Below the pieces are notes generated by a model that saw nothing but the letters and a program-made list of their open reading frames with translations, was not told the origin of the DNA and ran no database searches. A program made the position numbers and the translations under genes. A DNA stretch of 64,000 nt from NCBI RefSeq assembly GCF_014896945.1, contig NZ_CP054719.1, positions 915,153 through 979,152 on the forward strand, in the 5' to 3' direction. This document shows positions 9,600 to 18,877 of the stretch, piece after piece (position 1 is the stretch's first letter; each line of letters begins with the position of its first letter). The DNA is from Candidatus Bodocaedibacter vickermanii (lineage in GTDB: Bacteria; Pseudomonadota; Alphaproteobacteria; UBA6184).

Positions 9600-10384
9600 G
9601 ATACTATCCTTGTTTGAGATTCAGACATCTCATCTGCTTTTTTAATAATTGCTAAGCATTGTCCGTGATTGCGTTGGGCCTGAATCATGTCCCCCATTAA
9701 TTTAATGGCGCTTCCGTTATTGGCCTCCAAGTGTCGACTTTTTAACACCCCGCGCCCCCCTGTGTCTGGAGCACCGACCTCTGGTTCTCCAGACTCGGTA
9801 TTGGCTACAAAATAATCACCCTCTTGACCCAAAACACCCGGCTCAATAAATCGAACAATCTCTAATTGCCCAACGTCCTGCATAGCATTTTGTCCGGGCA
9901 TTTTTACTGAAACTTGACCGGTTTGCGATATCTCCACATCTTGATATCCTTCTGGAACTTGAATACCAGGCGCCAAGATGTATCCATCCGAGTTTACAAT
10001 ATTGCGATCCTTATCAAGTCGGCAGATGCCCTTGCGGCTAAAGACTATTCGACCGTCAGGTCTAATAAACTGAAAAAAACCAGCACCGTGAATTCCCATA
10101 TGAAACGGGCTGTCTGACTCTTGTAAAGCGCCTTGCGTCATATCTTTATGAATAGCTTTCACTGTTGCCCCCAGTCCAAGCTGAATCCCAACACCATTTG
10201 CCCCTTCTTCCGTTGCTGCACCTGGAGCCGTCATCGTTTGGGTACCCATAGCACCCACCTCAACCCATCCTACTTTTCCACCGTGGTTCTGCAGATTTGC
10301 AAACCCATTGGCAACCACATCCATTATAACCTCAGCCACTCTTACGCCGCTGGCTGCTGACTGCATTGCTCTTGAAATTGTCAT
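9596..10384 (-). CDS. flgG: Flagellar distal rod protein FlgG
   Basis: Main subunit of the distal flagellar rod, exported through the flagellar type III apparatus. 262 residues, the family length. Signature regions are ALQESDSPFHMGIHGAGFFQF (equivalent to the FlgG TDRPLDLAIxGxGFFQ region), the GYILAPGIQVPEG segment, and the C-terminal heptad-like helix with SRHLEANNGSAIKLMGDMIQAQRN. The N-terminal motif is degenerate (VVANGFANLQN in place of ANNLANVNT). A 19-nt gap separates it from flgF. Confidence 0.96.
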   Translation of the reverse strand: MTISRAMQSAASGVRVAEVIMDVVANGFANLQNHGGKVGWVEVGAMGTQTMTAPGAATEEGANGVGIQLGLGATVKAIHKDMTQGALQESDSPFHMGIHGAGFFQFIRPDGRIVFSRKGICRLDKDRNIVNSDGYILAPGIQVPEGYQDVEISQTGQVSVKMPGQNAMQDVGQLEIVRFIEPGVLGQEGDYFVANTESGEPEVGAPDTGGRGVLKSRHLEANNGSAIKLMGDMIQAQRNHGQCLAIIKKADEMSESQTRIVS

Positions 10385-10403
10385 AATACTCTCCTTGTTA
10401 CGT

Positions 10404-11117
10404 TTATGCTGGCGCTAGTTTTGATGGAGCCTCTAGCTCCAAATCATCGTGCTTTTTCTGTACATGATGCGAATCTTGCCAGTGATGAGACAGAACGGAA
10501 AACCGCATTAATGATTTAACCGTATCTACGTTGGATCCCTCTAACGACCCCTGACACACCTGATAATGCTGAGGAACAACCTCAGGATCTGTCGACGAGT
10601 AATATCCTTTCAAATCGTCATCACTCATTTGCTGTTCGTTGGCAAACTCAACAACCTTGATTTTTCCCATGATTCCATTGGGGGTGGAGACCGTTCCATT
10701 TGGACTAATTACGACAGATTCTTTGTCTTCTAAAACAATAGGAGCGCCACCGTCGTTTAGCAAAGGATATCCGTCTGTATTAATAACTTCGCCAGTGGTG
10801 CTTAGATGAAAATGACCGTTGCGAGTATATCTAATCCCTTTGGGCGTCATCACCGCAAAATAGCCCGACGTAGTTGCAAGATCTAACTTTTGCCCCGTGT
10901 ACGTTATCGGACCATGATTGAGATCCCGAACGACGCCAGCAAATTTCACATAGGACACATCCCCTTGAACGTGCTCTTCAAATCGTGGTTTTGTCGCTTG
11001 AAATCCTGACACCTCTTTTTTAGATATAGCCTCTGCTAAATACTCAATCTCTTTTTCAATGGCAAATTGCCGAGACATCATAATAAGGCTTGAATTTTTT
11101 GCTCCGGGCATTGGCAT
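10404..11117 (-). CDS. flgF: Flagellar proximal rod protein FlgF
   Basis: Proximal rod component. 237 residues. N-terminal SSLIMMSRQFAIEKEIEYLAEAI corresponds to the FlgF ALSRQ..L region; the usual N-x-x-TTGF is changed to SKKEVSGFQA. The central YFAVMTPKGIRYTRNGHFHLS and the NTDGYPLLNDGGAPI segment are typical of rod/hook proteins. First gene of the operon; GAGGA lies 7 nt upstream of the ATG and a sigma-54 promoter lies 36 nt upstream. Confidence 0.94.
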   Translation of the reverse strand: MPMPGAKNSSLIMMSRQFAIEKEIEYLAEAISKKEVSGFQATKPRFEEHVQGDVSYVKFAGVVRDLNHGPITYTGQKLDLATTSGYFAVMTPKGIRYTRNGHFHLSTTGEVINTDGYPLLNDGGAPIVLEDKESVVISPNGTVSTPNGIMGKIKVVEFANEQQMSDDDLKGYYSSTDPEVVPQHYQVCQGSLEGSNVDTVKSLMRFSVLSHHWQDSHHVQKKHDDLELEAPSKLAPA

Positions 11118-11152
11118 TGTCGTTCCTCAATAAATCTTTCTATGGAATGTTA

Positions 11153-11170
11153 AGCAAGGATCGTGCCAAC
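11153..11170 (-). promoter_or_regulatory. Sigma-54 (RpoN) promoter of the flgFGAH operon
   Basis: Minus strand reads TTGGCACGATCCTTGCTT, a complete match to the -24/-12 consensus TGGCAC-N5-TTGC. Transcription should start about 12 nt further left (near 11142), giving a leader of roughly 25 nt before flgF. Sigma-54 control of flgF-class genes is established in Caulobacter. RpoN and its activator are not in the window. Confidence 0.85.
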
Positions 11171-11238
11171 CTAGAAAATCGCAAATCTCAACTCAAAGAT
11201 TGTAACCAGATTACTTACGTATTATAGTTTGATAAACT

Positions 11239-12498
11239 ATGAAACAGGCCGTTATGATTAACATCAATACAGATCATCTAAAACAGATTAACCCCTTTGA
11301 ATTTACCCAATCGCTATCAACGGCCGTTCGTAAATTTAAAGATGTACATTCTAATCTCCCAATGTTTCGTCTACAAGAAAACCTAAAAAAGGTCTTGGCT
11401 TATGGTCATCTTGCAGAAAAAACTAAAGAGCGGTTTACAGATATTGTGCTTCTGGGAACAGGGGGATCCAGCCTGGGCGCTCAAGTACTCTGCAAATTAT
11501 CCCGATTAGAAGACGACATTCGAATCCATTTTTTTGATAATATTGATCCGTTAACTTTCAAACATTTTTGGGAAAAAAGCCGATTAGAAACGACCTTGTT
11601 TTTAGTCATATCCAAATCAGGAACAACCCCAGAGACATTAACACAAGCAATTATTGCCATTGCCCGAGTTGAATCTGTCGTGGGGAAAAATAGAATATCT
11701 GATCACTTTATTGTTGTCACCGAACCAAAATCATCCCCCCTTAAAAAATTGGCCGATCGATATGGTTTTATGTGTATCGATCATGATCAAGGAATTGGTG
11801 GGCGCTTTTCAGCGCTATCCCTTGTTGGATTATTGCCAGCCATGCTAATGAGCGTTCCTGTGGATCGCGTTATTTCTGGAGCTCAAACACTTTATACTGA
11901 ATTTCTGCTAAACCCAGAAACGCATCCCATTACTGAAAGCGTGGGTCTAATGCATCAAACGGCTCAAACTTTAAACCTTACCCAAACCGTATTTATGACT
12001 TATGTTGATCAATTGGAACCCTTGGGTCGATGGTTTAGACAGCTGTGGGCTGAAAGCCTGGGAAAGAACGGCAAAGGGACAACCCCCATTAACGCGACAG
12101 GAACCGTTGACCAACACAGTCAGCTGCAATTGTATTTAGATGGTCCCAAAGATAAATTGTTCACCCTTATAACGCACCCACTGAATTGGGTTGGCGATCA
12201 AGTATCCACAGAGATTTCACATGCGATTGGGTTTGAGGATATGTCGGGCCGCACAATGGGTGATCTAATGCAGGCAGAGCAATCTGCCACAATTCAAGTT
12301 TTAAAAAACAACACCCGCCCAACACGCATCATTGAAATAACAGAGGTGTCTCCAGAGGTTGTTGGCGCCTTAATGATGCAGCTGATCCTTGAGACCCTTC
12401 TGACAGCAGACGTTATGAGTGTTAACTGTTTTGACCAACCCGCGGTGGAACAGGGCAAAATATTGGCTCGAAAATATTTAGAAAAATCTATTGGATAA
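11239..12498 (+). CDS. pgi: Glucose-6-phosphate isomerase
   Basis: Interconverts glucose-6-phosphate and fructose-6-phosphate. 419 residues, a short bacterial form compared with about 550 for the E. coli type. Two SIS domains are visible: LLGTGGSSLGAQVL near residue 73, ISKSGTTPETLTQAI near 125, GIGGRFSALSLVGLLPAML near 185, the active-site WAESLGKNGKGTTP near 275 and FDQPAVEQGK near the C-terminus. An alternative start lies at 11254 (MININTD). Neither start has a strong ribosome site, so the first five residues are uncertain. It is divergent from flgF; a CGACTA-TAT-TAGTCG hairpin follows the stop. Confidence 0.94.
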   Translation: MKQAVMININTDHLKQINPFEFTQSLSTAVRKFKDVHSNLPMFRLQENLKKVLAYGHLAEKTKERFTDIVLLGTGGSSLGAQVLCKLSRLEDDIRIHFFDNIDPLTFKHFWEKSRLETTLFLVISKSGTTPETLTQAIIAIARVESVVGKNRISDHFIVVTEPKSSPLKKLADRYGFMCIDHDQGIGGRFSALSLVGLLPAMLMSVPVDRVISGAQTLYTEFLLNPETHPITESVGLMHQTAQTLNLTQTVFMTYVDQLEPLGRWFRQLWAESLGKNGKGTTPINATGTVDQHSQLQLYLDGPKDKLFTLITHPLNWVGDQVSTEISHAIGFEDMSGRTMGDLMQAEQSATIQVLKNNTRPTRIIEITEVSPEVVGALMMQLILETLLTADVMSVNCFDQPAVEQGKILARKYLEKSIG

Positions 12499-12546
12499 AA
12501 TCAAACCCCGACTATATTAGTCGAAAACCAAAGACGAGGCAGTACA

Positions 12547-13479
12547 ATGATAAAAAAAACACTTAAACTGTGCCTATTAATTGGCCTGGTATTACCGATA
12601 ACCAAAGGTTCTGAAACGATCGAACTTATTGTAGCGGAACAATCTCCGAAATCAAGCTTTCTTCACCTTGTTGAGCGGGGCAAGGAAATTCAAGCGAGGA
12701 TTCTTGAACAAAACTTATTATCTTATATGGGGCGTCACGATAAGTTAACTGAGCGCAGCAGCACGATCGATCGAATGCTTGCGCTATTTTTAGCTCATCT
12801 AAGACACGCTCAACAGCCCATCACAGGATATGACACTATCTTAGAAGATATTCGGGCGCATCCGGATGCCGCAGAGGTCGCTCGACAGCTGCTCCAAATG
12901 GAAGAGCTTTTTGGCCTGATAAGAACCGGTCAACTATCTGCGGACACCCTGGCTCAAGTCACAGCGAACCTCGACAAGAGAAAACAAAAAACCATGGCTA
13001 TCCGACTTGGCGTAATTATGCAACGCGTAACAGAATCTCAAATCGCAAAGGAAATAACCCTACAGCTTTTGGAGCAGACCAGGACGATGTTTGAGGGCGA
13101 CAAAGGAAAGTTGCGGCTTTACCGAGATGAAGAGGCGGTATCAAAGTGGACGCTAGACTCCCTTTTGCTTGCAGACCTTGCTGCTCCCGCAGATGAAGAG
13201 CGACCATCCCTTCTTGCAGACGTTGTTAGGGATTATATAGAGTTAACCCAATCTATCACAACAGAAGAAGCTGCACATCTACAGAAAAACATCGGATTAT
13301 TACAAACAAATCGAGAGCAGTTGGTCGCTATCTTAGAAGAAGCAAGAGCTCAAGAAAAAACACCCACGAGCGACGCAATGATTGCAGCCCTTGAAAAAGA
13401 CATTGCTGATATTGATGGCTTTATCTTAAGAGATCATCAACGATTGGAAAAACTTAGCTCTCCAGCGCATGAAAAATAA
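12547..13479 (+). CDS. Exported helical protein of unknown function
   Basis: 310 residues. An N-terminal signal peptide (MIKKTLKLCLLIGLVLPITKG) is followed by an almost entirely helical mature region rich in Leu, Ala, Glu and Gln. The stretch from about 225 to 300 has heptad-like spacing and may form a coiled coil (LQKNIGLLQTNREQLVAILEE). No domain recognised. It lies 48 nt downstream of pgi with AGACGAGG as ribosome site, and ends before a strong terminator. It could be read from the pgi promoter. Confidence 0.68.
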   Translation: MIKKTLKLCLLIGLVLPITKGSETIELIVAEQSPKSSFLHLVERGKEIQARILEQNLLSYMGRHDKLTERSSTIDRMLALFLAHLRHAQQPITGYDTILEDIRAHPDAAEVARQLLQMEELFGLIRTGQLSADTLAQVTANLDKRKQKTMAIRLGVIMQRVTESQIAKEITLQLLEQTRTMFEGDKGKLRLYRDEEAVSKWTLDSLLLADLAAPADEERPSLLADVVRDYIELTQSITTEEAAHLQKNIGLLQTNREQLVAILEEARAQEKTPTSDAMIAALEKDIADIDGFILRDHQRLEKLSSPAHEK

Positions 13480-13580
13480 AATGAAAATAAATGTTTGCAT
13501 ACGAAAAATAAAAATGTTATAAAATATGTATAGCTCTTAACAAAACTAATAAGAGTTATAATCTCAAATGCGATCTCCTT

Positions 13581-13615
13581 AATAAAGGCAACTTTTATAG
13601 TTGCCTTTATTATTT
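13581..13615 (+). terminator. Rho-independent terminator
   Basis: Perfect 12-bp stem AATAAAGGCAAC / GTTGCCTTTATT with a 7-nt loop, lying in the gap between the helical exported protein and rmuC. The T-rich 3' arm and the symmetric stem could allow termination of plus-strand transcripts from the pgi side. Confidence 0.75.
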
Positions 13616-13654
13616 ATAACGTTAAACTACACACAGCAACTATATAAAATTAAA

Positions 13655-14971
13655 ATGTCATTAGAGCTTATTATATTAATCGTGGGCGCAATAACCGCCG
13701 TTATCGCGTTCATTTTTCAACAACGAAAATATGAATCGTTGCAATACAGATACATGGAAACCGACAGCCAGCGCCGCGAGCTAGGCGTCATGCTAGAGCG
13801 CGAACGGCTAGCCTTTGAAGAAAAGCTGCGCTATATGGAAAACATGCACCGCCAGTTTTCTGATCAGTTTAAAGCGCTGTCTGCCGATGCGTTAAAAATG
13901 AACAATCAAAGTTTTTTGCAACTGGCAAAAGAATCTTTAGGGGCATTTCATCAGCATGCTCAAACTGATTTAACCCATCGACAAAAATCAATTCAGGAAA
14001 TGATTCAACCTCTGCACACCACGCTGAAAGACGTTGATGTAAAAATTCAAGAACTTGAAAAAAGCCGCGTGGGCGCTTATGAAGGACTAAAGCAACACTT
14101 AAGCTCAATGCTGGAAAGCCAAAAAGCACTGCAAACAGAAACATCGAACCTTGTAAAAGCATTACGAGCACCCACCGTACGCGGACAATGGGGCGAAATG
14201 CAATTACGTCGTGTCGTTGAAATGGCAGGCATGTTATCCCATTGCGATTTTATGGAACAGGTAAACGTGGTCGGGGAAGAACGTCGATATCGCCCAGACA
14301 TGGTCGTAAACCTGCCCGGCGGGAAAAAAATTGTGGTGGATGCCAAGGCTCCGCTATCTGCATATTTGGATGCACTAGATGCTCCTGACGAAGAACAAAA
14401 GAAAGAATTTGTAAAACAGCATGCGCGTCAAATTCGCCAACACATCAAACAACTTAGCAGCAAAAGCTACTGGGATCAGCTGGGGTTACAACCCGCGCCA
14501 GAATTTGTGGTATTGTTTTTACCGGGTGAAGTTTTCTTTTCTGCAGCCCTGGAGCAAGACCCAGGATTGATCGAGGCGGGCGTCGAAGAAAAGGTTATTT
14601 TAGCAACACCAACGACTCTGATCGCATTGTTGCGCGCAGTAGCCTTTGGCTGGCGCCAAGAAAAAATGACTGAAAATGCTCAGGAAATCAGCCGCATCGG
14701 AAAAGAATTGTATAAACGATTATCTGACATGGGTGATCATTTTTCTAAATTAGGGCGCAACATCCATGGTGTCGTTGACGCATACAATCAATCTGTAGGA
14801 ACGCTGGAAAAACGTGTTCTTGTTTCTGCGCGTCGACTAAAAGATCTTGATGTAGTTTCTCAATCCGAGGAAATGGCAGATATTGTTGTTATAGAAAAAA
14901 CCGTTCGGGACTTGAATTCCCCTGAGTTTTATACTAATAAAACAGAGGATGATCTAAAGGACAACTCATGA
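13655..14971 (+). CDS. rmuC: DNA recombination protein RmuC
   Basis: RmuC-family protein, implicated in limiting DNA inversions at short inverted repeats. 438 residues from the chosen start MSLELIILIVGA, which begins the N-terminal membrane helix (residues 3-22); the frame is open 18 codons further up but those do not resemble the family. Residues 25-190 are coiled coil. The nuclease-like core contains RGQWGEMQLRRVVEMAGM and GGKKIVVDAKAPLSAY. Its stop overlaps the def ATG (ATGA), so the two are translationally coupled. In a genome this rich in inverted repeats an RmuC is fitting, but that link is inference. Confidence 0.93.
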   Translation: MSLELIILIVGAITAVIAFIFQQRKYESLQYRYMETDSQRRELGVMLERERLAFEEKLRYMENMHRQFSDQFKALSADALKMNNQSFLQLAKESLGAFHQHAQTDLTHRQKSIQEMIQPLHTTLKDVDVKIQELEKSRVGAYEGLKQHLSSMLESQKALQTETSNLVKALRAPTVRGQWGEMQLRRVVEMAGMLSHCDFMEQVNVVGEERRYRPDMVVNLPGGKKIVVDAKAPLSAYLDALDAPDEEQKKEFVKQHARQIRQHIKQLSSKSYWDQLGLQPAPEFVVLFLPGEVFFSAALEQDPGLIEAGVEEKVILATPTTLIALLRAVAFGWRQEKMTENAQEISRIGKELYKRLSDMGDHFSKLGRNIHGVVDAYNQSVGTLEKRVLVSARRLKDLDVVSQSEEMADIVVIEKTVRDLNSPEFYTNKTEDDLKDNS

Positions 14972-15501
14972 CTGTTTTAAATGTTTTAATTGCACCACAT
15001 TCAACGCTGTCTACAAAAGCGGCGGTCGTTACAGTATTTGATGACGCTCTTCGTCAACAACTAAACGACATGACTGAGACAATGTATGCCGATAACGGCA
15101 TTGGGCTTGCCGCCAATCAAGTGGGCATATTAAAAAGAATCATCGTTATGGATATTGGCGATGATAACAGCTTGACGCGCGATCCAAACCCTATTAAACA
15201 AAAGCTATTCTATTTCATTAACCCAGAAATTGAATGGACGTCAGACGAAAAAGTAGTCTTTGAAGAAGGCTGTCTATCGGTTCCTGGGCAGGGTATTCCT
15301 GTTGAGCGATCAGCATCCCTTCGTTTGCGCTATCACGACGAAACTGGAAAAGAAAAAACAGAAACATTTCATGGATTGCAAGCGCGGTGTATCTTGCATG
15401 AGATCGATCATATTAATGGAAAGACAATGCTGGACTATCTTTCAAAGTTAAAAAAAGATTTGGCTGTCCGCAAGATTATGAAACATTATTCATCAAGATA
15501 G
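14968..15501 (+). CDS. def: Peptide deformylase
   Basis: Metallo-hydrolase removing the N-formyl group from nascent proteins. 177 residues. The three active-site motifs are intact: GIGLAANQVG (near residue 45), EGCLSVPGQ (near 98, metal-binding Cys) and HEIDHINGK (near 140, the HExxH zinc/iron site). An insertion of acidic/polar residues (DNSLTRDPNPIKQK) sits between motifs one and two. The start overlaps the rmuC stop by 4 nt. No fmt gene follows; a tRNA gene is next. Confidence 0.97.
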   Translation: MTVLNVLIAPHSTLSTKAAVVTVFDDALRQQLNDMTETMYADNGIGLAANQVGILKRIIVMDIGDDNSLTRDPNPIKQKLFYFINPEIEWTSDEKVVFEEGCLSVPGQGIPVERSASLRLRYHDETGKEKTETFHGLQARCILHEIDHINGKTMLDYLSKLKKDLAVRKIMKHYSSR

Positions 15502-15561
15502 ATTGAACCCTTGCAAAAAAATAAAAATCAGTATATTTAGAAAATATCTATAATTTCAAAA

Positions 15562-15636
<75 letters not shown>

Positions 15637-15737
15637 CCTAAAGCGCCGAAAAATAAACGCCACAAAAAAATAAAGAATAAATCCTTTTTTAATATATTTT
15701 AGATACAGTAAACAGGTGTTATGAGAACTTTTGAAAA

Positions 15738-17219
15738 ATGCGCCCTTTTTATTTTTTGTTTTTGTTGGTCTCTTTGATTGGATCCAGCTTTGGATCCACC
15801 AGTATAAAAATTGGTTGGGTATCCCGATTACCCTACAGCTATCAAACAAACAACTATAGTATTTCCCAAGTTAGCGGTTTAGACATTGACTTTATCCGAG
15901 ACCTTGCCCGCAGATTAAATATAAAAGTCACACTTGTTCCTATCAATGAAAAAGATGTTCTCAGGTCGATTTCTAATCACGAGGTCGACGCCATTTTAGG
16001 ATATCCAATCAACAGTTTACCAAACGTTACGTGGTCAGAATCCTATCGACAAGAAGCCTATGTTGCATATCTGTCGGCAAATTCTAAGGAGTACTTTTAT
16101 ACACCGCAACAATTATTAGACACAATAAGCGAGACAAACCCTCTTGGACTTACGTCCGCTCGCAATTTGGGAGACGCCACCTTAAATGACTTTATCAACG
16201 ATCCCAGAAATTCGACAAAAACTCACAAAACCCACAATGAATCTGATTTGCTGGAAGAATTTTTACAGGGTTCTTTAAACATGTTCATTGGCGATCGCAT
16301 AGTTTTCTCAACGCTGCTACACAAATTACACCAGTGGAAATACGTGCGCGAAATCAATTTAGATTTACATCGACCCATTGCGCTGGGAATTTTAAATCAC
16401 AGTCCGCTGATGCAAAAGATTGAAGATATCAATCTTCAAATTACGGCAATGCACAAGGATGGAAAGATTGATCGATTATTCACTCAATACCTAACGCCGG
16501 CAGTACTAATGCATACTATCGACGAGGGGTGGTTACGCTTGATAGAATTAATCGGCATTGTGTCTTTTGCGATTTATGCATTTATTCATGGCTTCTACAG
16601 ACACATGGCGTTTGTAAAAACAGTTGGTTTTTCAATGGTCGTTGTCTTTACCGGCCCCGTACTTAAAGACATTCTTACCACCGGACACATTGAGTTCTTC
16701 AGAAACCCATACTACTTGTCCGTTGTAATTGGAATCATATTCGTAGCCCATGCAATTATTTCGACATTGCGCTCTTTGTCATACCGACAAATTCGAACCT
16801 ATATTGTTTCTGAAAATAAAGATCGCTGGATTCAAGAAATCACTTGCGCTTTAGGCTTGGCCAGTTATACGATTAGCGGTGTCTTGTATGCTATTACCAG
16901 CGCTGACACTGGTTGGTTTTGGGAGGGAATGTTGGGAACTATTACAGCCACATCAGGCTTATTAATCGCTCACGAATTGTACAAGCTACCCTCTAAAATT
17001 AATTTCCTTTTTGTAGAAATATCCTTTGGGTGGGGCACTTTGCTCGCCCTATACTTTACACTGTCACGAAGCACTATAAATTTTGATCAAGAAAGCATCT
17101 TCCTGGCCGTAATGACGACCCTGTTTGGCATTTTCTTAAGTAGAATGCTGGCACTTTATCATCAAATTTCTTCCATAGGATTTGGTCGAAGACTACGTGA
17201 AACCCTAGATAATTTATGA
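15738..17219 (+). CDS. Solute-binding domain fused to a TRIC-like membrane domain
   Basis: 493 residues in two parts. Residues 1-20 are a signal peptide; about 21-255 match a family 3 periplasmic solute-binding protein (IKIGWVSRLPYSYQ, GLDIDFIRDLARRLNIKVTLVPI, DAILGYPI, and LQGSLNMFIGDRIVFSTLL). From about 268 on there are seven hydrophobic segments laid out like the bacterial TRIC / UPF0126 channel: two similar halves, the first with GPVLKDILTTGHIEFFRNPYYL (compare GGGTLRDLLLG..P in the family), the second with GTITATSGLLIAHELYKL. The glycine-rich pore motif is degenerate in both halves. First gene of a four-gene unit with an RND efflux system, 7 nt before the adaptor. Function unknown; a ligand-sensing channel or sensor is possible. 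Confidence 0.72.
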   Translation: MRPFYFLFLLVSLIGSSFGSTSIKIGWVSRLPYSYQTNNYSISQVSGLDIDFIRDLARRLNIKVTLVPINEKDVLRSISNHEVDAILGYPINSLPNVTWSESYRQEAYVAYLSANSKEYFYTPQQLLDTISETNPLGLTSARNLGDATLNDFINDPRNSTKTHKTHNESDLLEEFLQGSLNMFIGDRIVFSTLLHKLHQWKYVREINLDLHRPIALGILNHSPLMQKIEDINLQITAMHKDGKIDRLFTQYLTPAVLMHTIDEGWLRLIELIGIVSFAIYAFIHGFYRHMAFVKTVGFSMVVVFTGPVLKDILTTGHIEFFRNPYYLSVVIGIIFVAHAIISTLRSLSYRQIRTYIVSENKDRWIQEITCALGLASYTISGVLYAITSADTGWFWEGMLGTITATSGLLIAHELYKLPSKINFLFVEISFGWGTLLALYFTLSRSTINFDQESIFLAVMTTLFGIFLSRMLALYHQISSIGFGRRLRETLDNL

Positions 17220-17226
17220 GAACATT

Positions 17227-18330
17227 ATGAAACACCCAAACACAGTAAGACAAACTCTTAAATCAATTCCCAAGAATTTCTTATTTGGCGGAATTGGGAT
17301 TATTATTCTATTAATTCTAGTTTCTAAATTTTTTCCCGGATCAGAAGATCTTAAACATCCGGCAGCAGAGTTTAAAGTTTACGCCCATCCATCTAAAGCA
17401 ACAAGCGAAACAATCACGCTTAGAACCTCTGGCACATCTAAAGCAAGTAAGAAAATTAATTTGTTAAGCGAAACATCAGGACAGATCTATCGTATTCACC
17501 ATCAAAAGGGACACACTATTAATATTAATGAAACCCTTGCAACAATACAACTTGAAGATCGAAGCCAATCGCTAAAACAAATAAAGGCGGCCTATGAACT
17601 GGCGAAACACAATCTAAACATTACCAAGCAGCTTGCTAAGGACAATTTCAGATCTGACATCAACTTAAAAACCGCACAAGTTGAATATGAAACCGCAGCA
17701 ACAAATCTGGCAAAAATTGAAAAAGAGATTAAAAACACGGTTATAAGCGCCCCGTTTAAAGGCGTCTTGGGCGACGTCTTATTAGAAGAGGGCAGCGTTG
17801 TTGCGCCCGGCATGCCTGTTGCCACACTGCTTAACCTTGATCCGATCCTGATACAACTGTACATTTCAGAAAAAGATTACGGTCGCGTTATCTTAAATCA
17901 TGCGGCGCAAATGCGTTTTTCAAACGATGAAAAAGTGTCTGGAAAAATCACGTTTATAAGCTCTATCGCCGACCCCAAAACACATATGTTTTTGGTAGAG
18001 GTTTCTATAGATAATCCAGAATTCAAATTTCCAGAAGGGGCAACCGCACAAGTTGATATTCCAACCGTTGAACAAAAAGTACATAAAATTAACCCTTCTA
18101 TATTGTCTATCGATCAAAACGGAAACATGGCTGTAAAAGTCATAAACGCAGAAAACAAAGTTGAATCTTATCCAGTAAAGCTTGCCCAAAGCGCCGGCGA
18201 CATTATTTGGGTCACTGGATTACCCGACGAAACAATTGTGATTGACTATGGTTCAAACTTTGTAAATTCTGGGGAAAAAGTTCAATGGGAACCCTCAGAA
18301 AAATTAAAAGGTCCAGAGCATGCGCAATAA
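17227..18330 (+). CDS. RND efflux periplasmic adaptor (membrane fusion protein)
   Basis: 367 residues, HlyD/AcrA family. An N-terminal membrane anchor (LFGGIGIIILLILVSKFF, about 18-35) is followed by a lipoyl/barrel half (LRTSGTSKASKKINLLSETSG.. and LATIQLEDRSQ), a short helical hairpin around 115-160, the second lipoyl half (TVISAPFKGVLGDVLLEEGSVVAPG) and a beta-barrel ending near 280. It links the inner-membrane RND pump to an outer-membrane channel; no TolC-like gene is in the window. Its last 11 nt overlap the start of the lipoprotein gene, so translation is coupled. Substrate not predictable. Confidence 0.92.
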   Translation: MKHPNTVRQTLKSIPKNFLFGGIGIIILLILVSKFFPGSEDLKHPAAEFKVYAHPSKATSETITLRTSGTSKASKKINLLSETSGQIYRIHHQKGHTININETLATIQLEDRSQSLKQIKAAYELAKHNLNITKQLAKDNFRSDINLKTAQVEYETAATNLAKIEKEIKNTVISAPFKGVLGDVLLEEGSVVAPGMPVATLLNLDPILIQLYISEKDYGRVILNHAAQMRFSNDEKVSGKITFISSIADPKTHMFLVEVSIDNPEFKFPEGATAQVDIPTVEQKVHKINPSILSIDQNGNMAVKVINAENKVESYPVKLAQSAGDIIWVTGLPDETIVIDYGSNFVNSGEKVQWEPSEKLKGPEHAQ

Positions 18331-18865
18331 GGTTTTTACATTTATTGTGACGTGTTGTTTGGTTGCGTGCAGCAATGATACTCAAAATATCGAACCAACG
18401 CCACTTGTTGTGAGCGCACGTTTCGATATTCCTGCATCACCCCCAAAAGACATAGAAAAATATTTTACGAACCCGCTGGTTAAGGCATTAAAATCTGCAC
18501 CCCACGTGTCCATCACACATGCCATTGCTTTAAAAAACGGCGCAACCGTGGTTGTGTTTTTTGAAGATGGAATTAAGTTTGCAGAAGGTGAAGACATCAT
18601 TACATCCGTGCTTACATCAGTAAAATCGCCAAAGAAATTTAACACTGTTGATTTTACAGAATTATGCGGGGACGACTTGTCTCAAAGTGATTTGATGCAT
18701 ATTGCAAAAGCAAAAGGCGTAAAATCAGAAAGTGTGTTTGATAATGTCATCACCGTATCCGCCGATATAGCAAAAAATATACTTCCTTCAGAAGAATATA
18801 ATTCTATGTTTGCAAACGAGTGCGATGAGCCTTCAACCGCTCCACTGTATGTTCTAGAAAACTAA
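18320..18865 (+). CDS. Lipoprotein with similarity to the RND porter subdomain
   Basis: 181 residues with lipobox CLVAC (acylated Cys17). After the signal, residues 32-85 (ARFDIPASPPKDIEKYF.. NPLVKALKSAPHVSITHAIA.. NGATVVVFFEDG) run parallel to the N-terminal porter region of the pump encoded next door (SIAPEDAERLLIRPMEKQLRTL..STAFEGGANITLEFNAG). Pattern, spacing and the final beta strand agree, so it reads like a free-standing PN1-type porter domain tethered to a membrane. Two later cysteines (CGDD, NECDE) could form a disulfide. The gene overlaps the adaptor by 11 nt and ends 12 nt before the pump. I know no named family for it; the relationship is inferred by eye. Confidence 0.7.
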   Translation: MRNKVFTFIVTCCLVACSNDTQNIEPTPLVVSARFDIPASPPKDIEKYFTNPLVKALKSAPHVSITHAIALKNGATVVVFFEDGIKFAEGEDIITSVLTSVKSPKKFNTVDFTELCGDDLSQSDLMHIAKAKGVKSESVFDNVITVSADIAKNILPSEEYNSMFANECDEPSTAPLYVLEN

Positions 18866-18877
18866 GGAAGCAAAACC

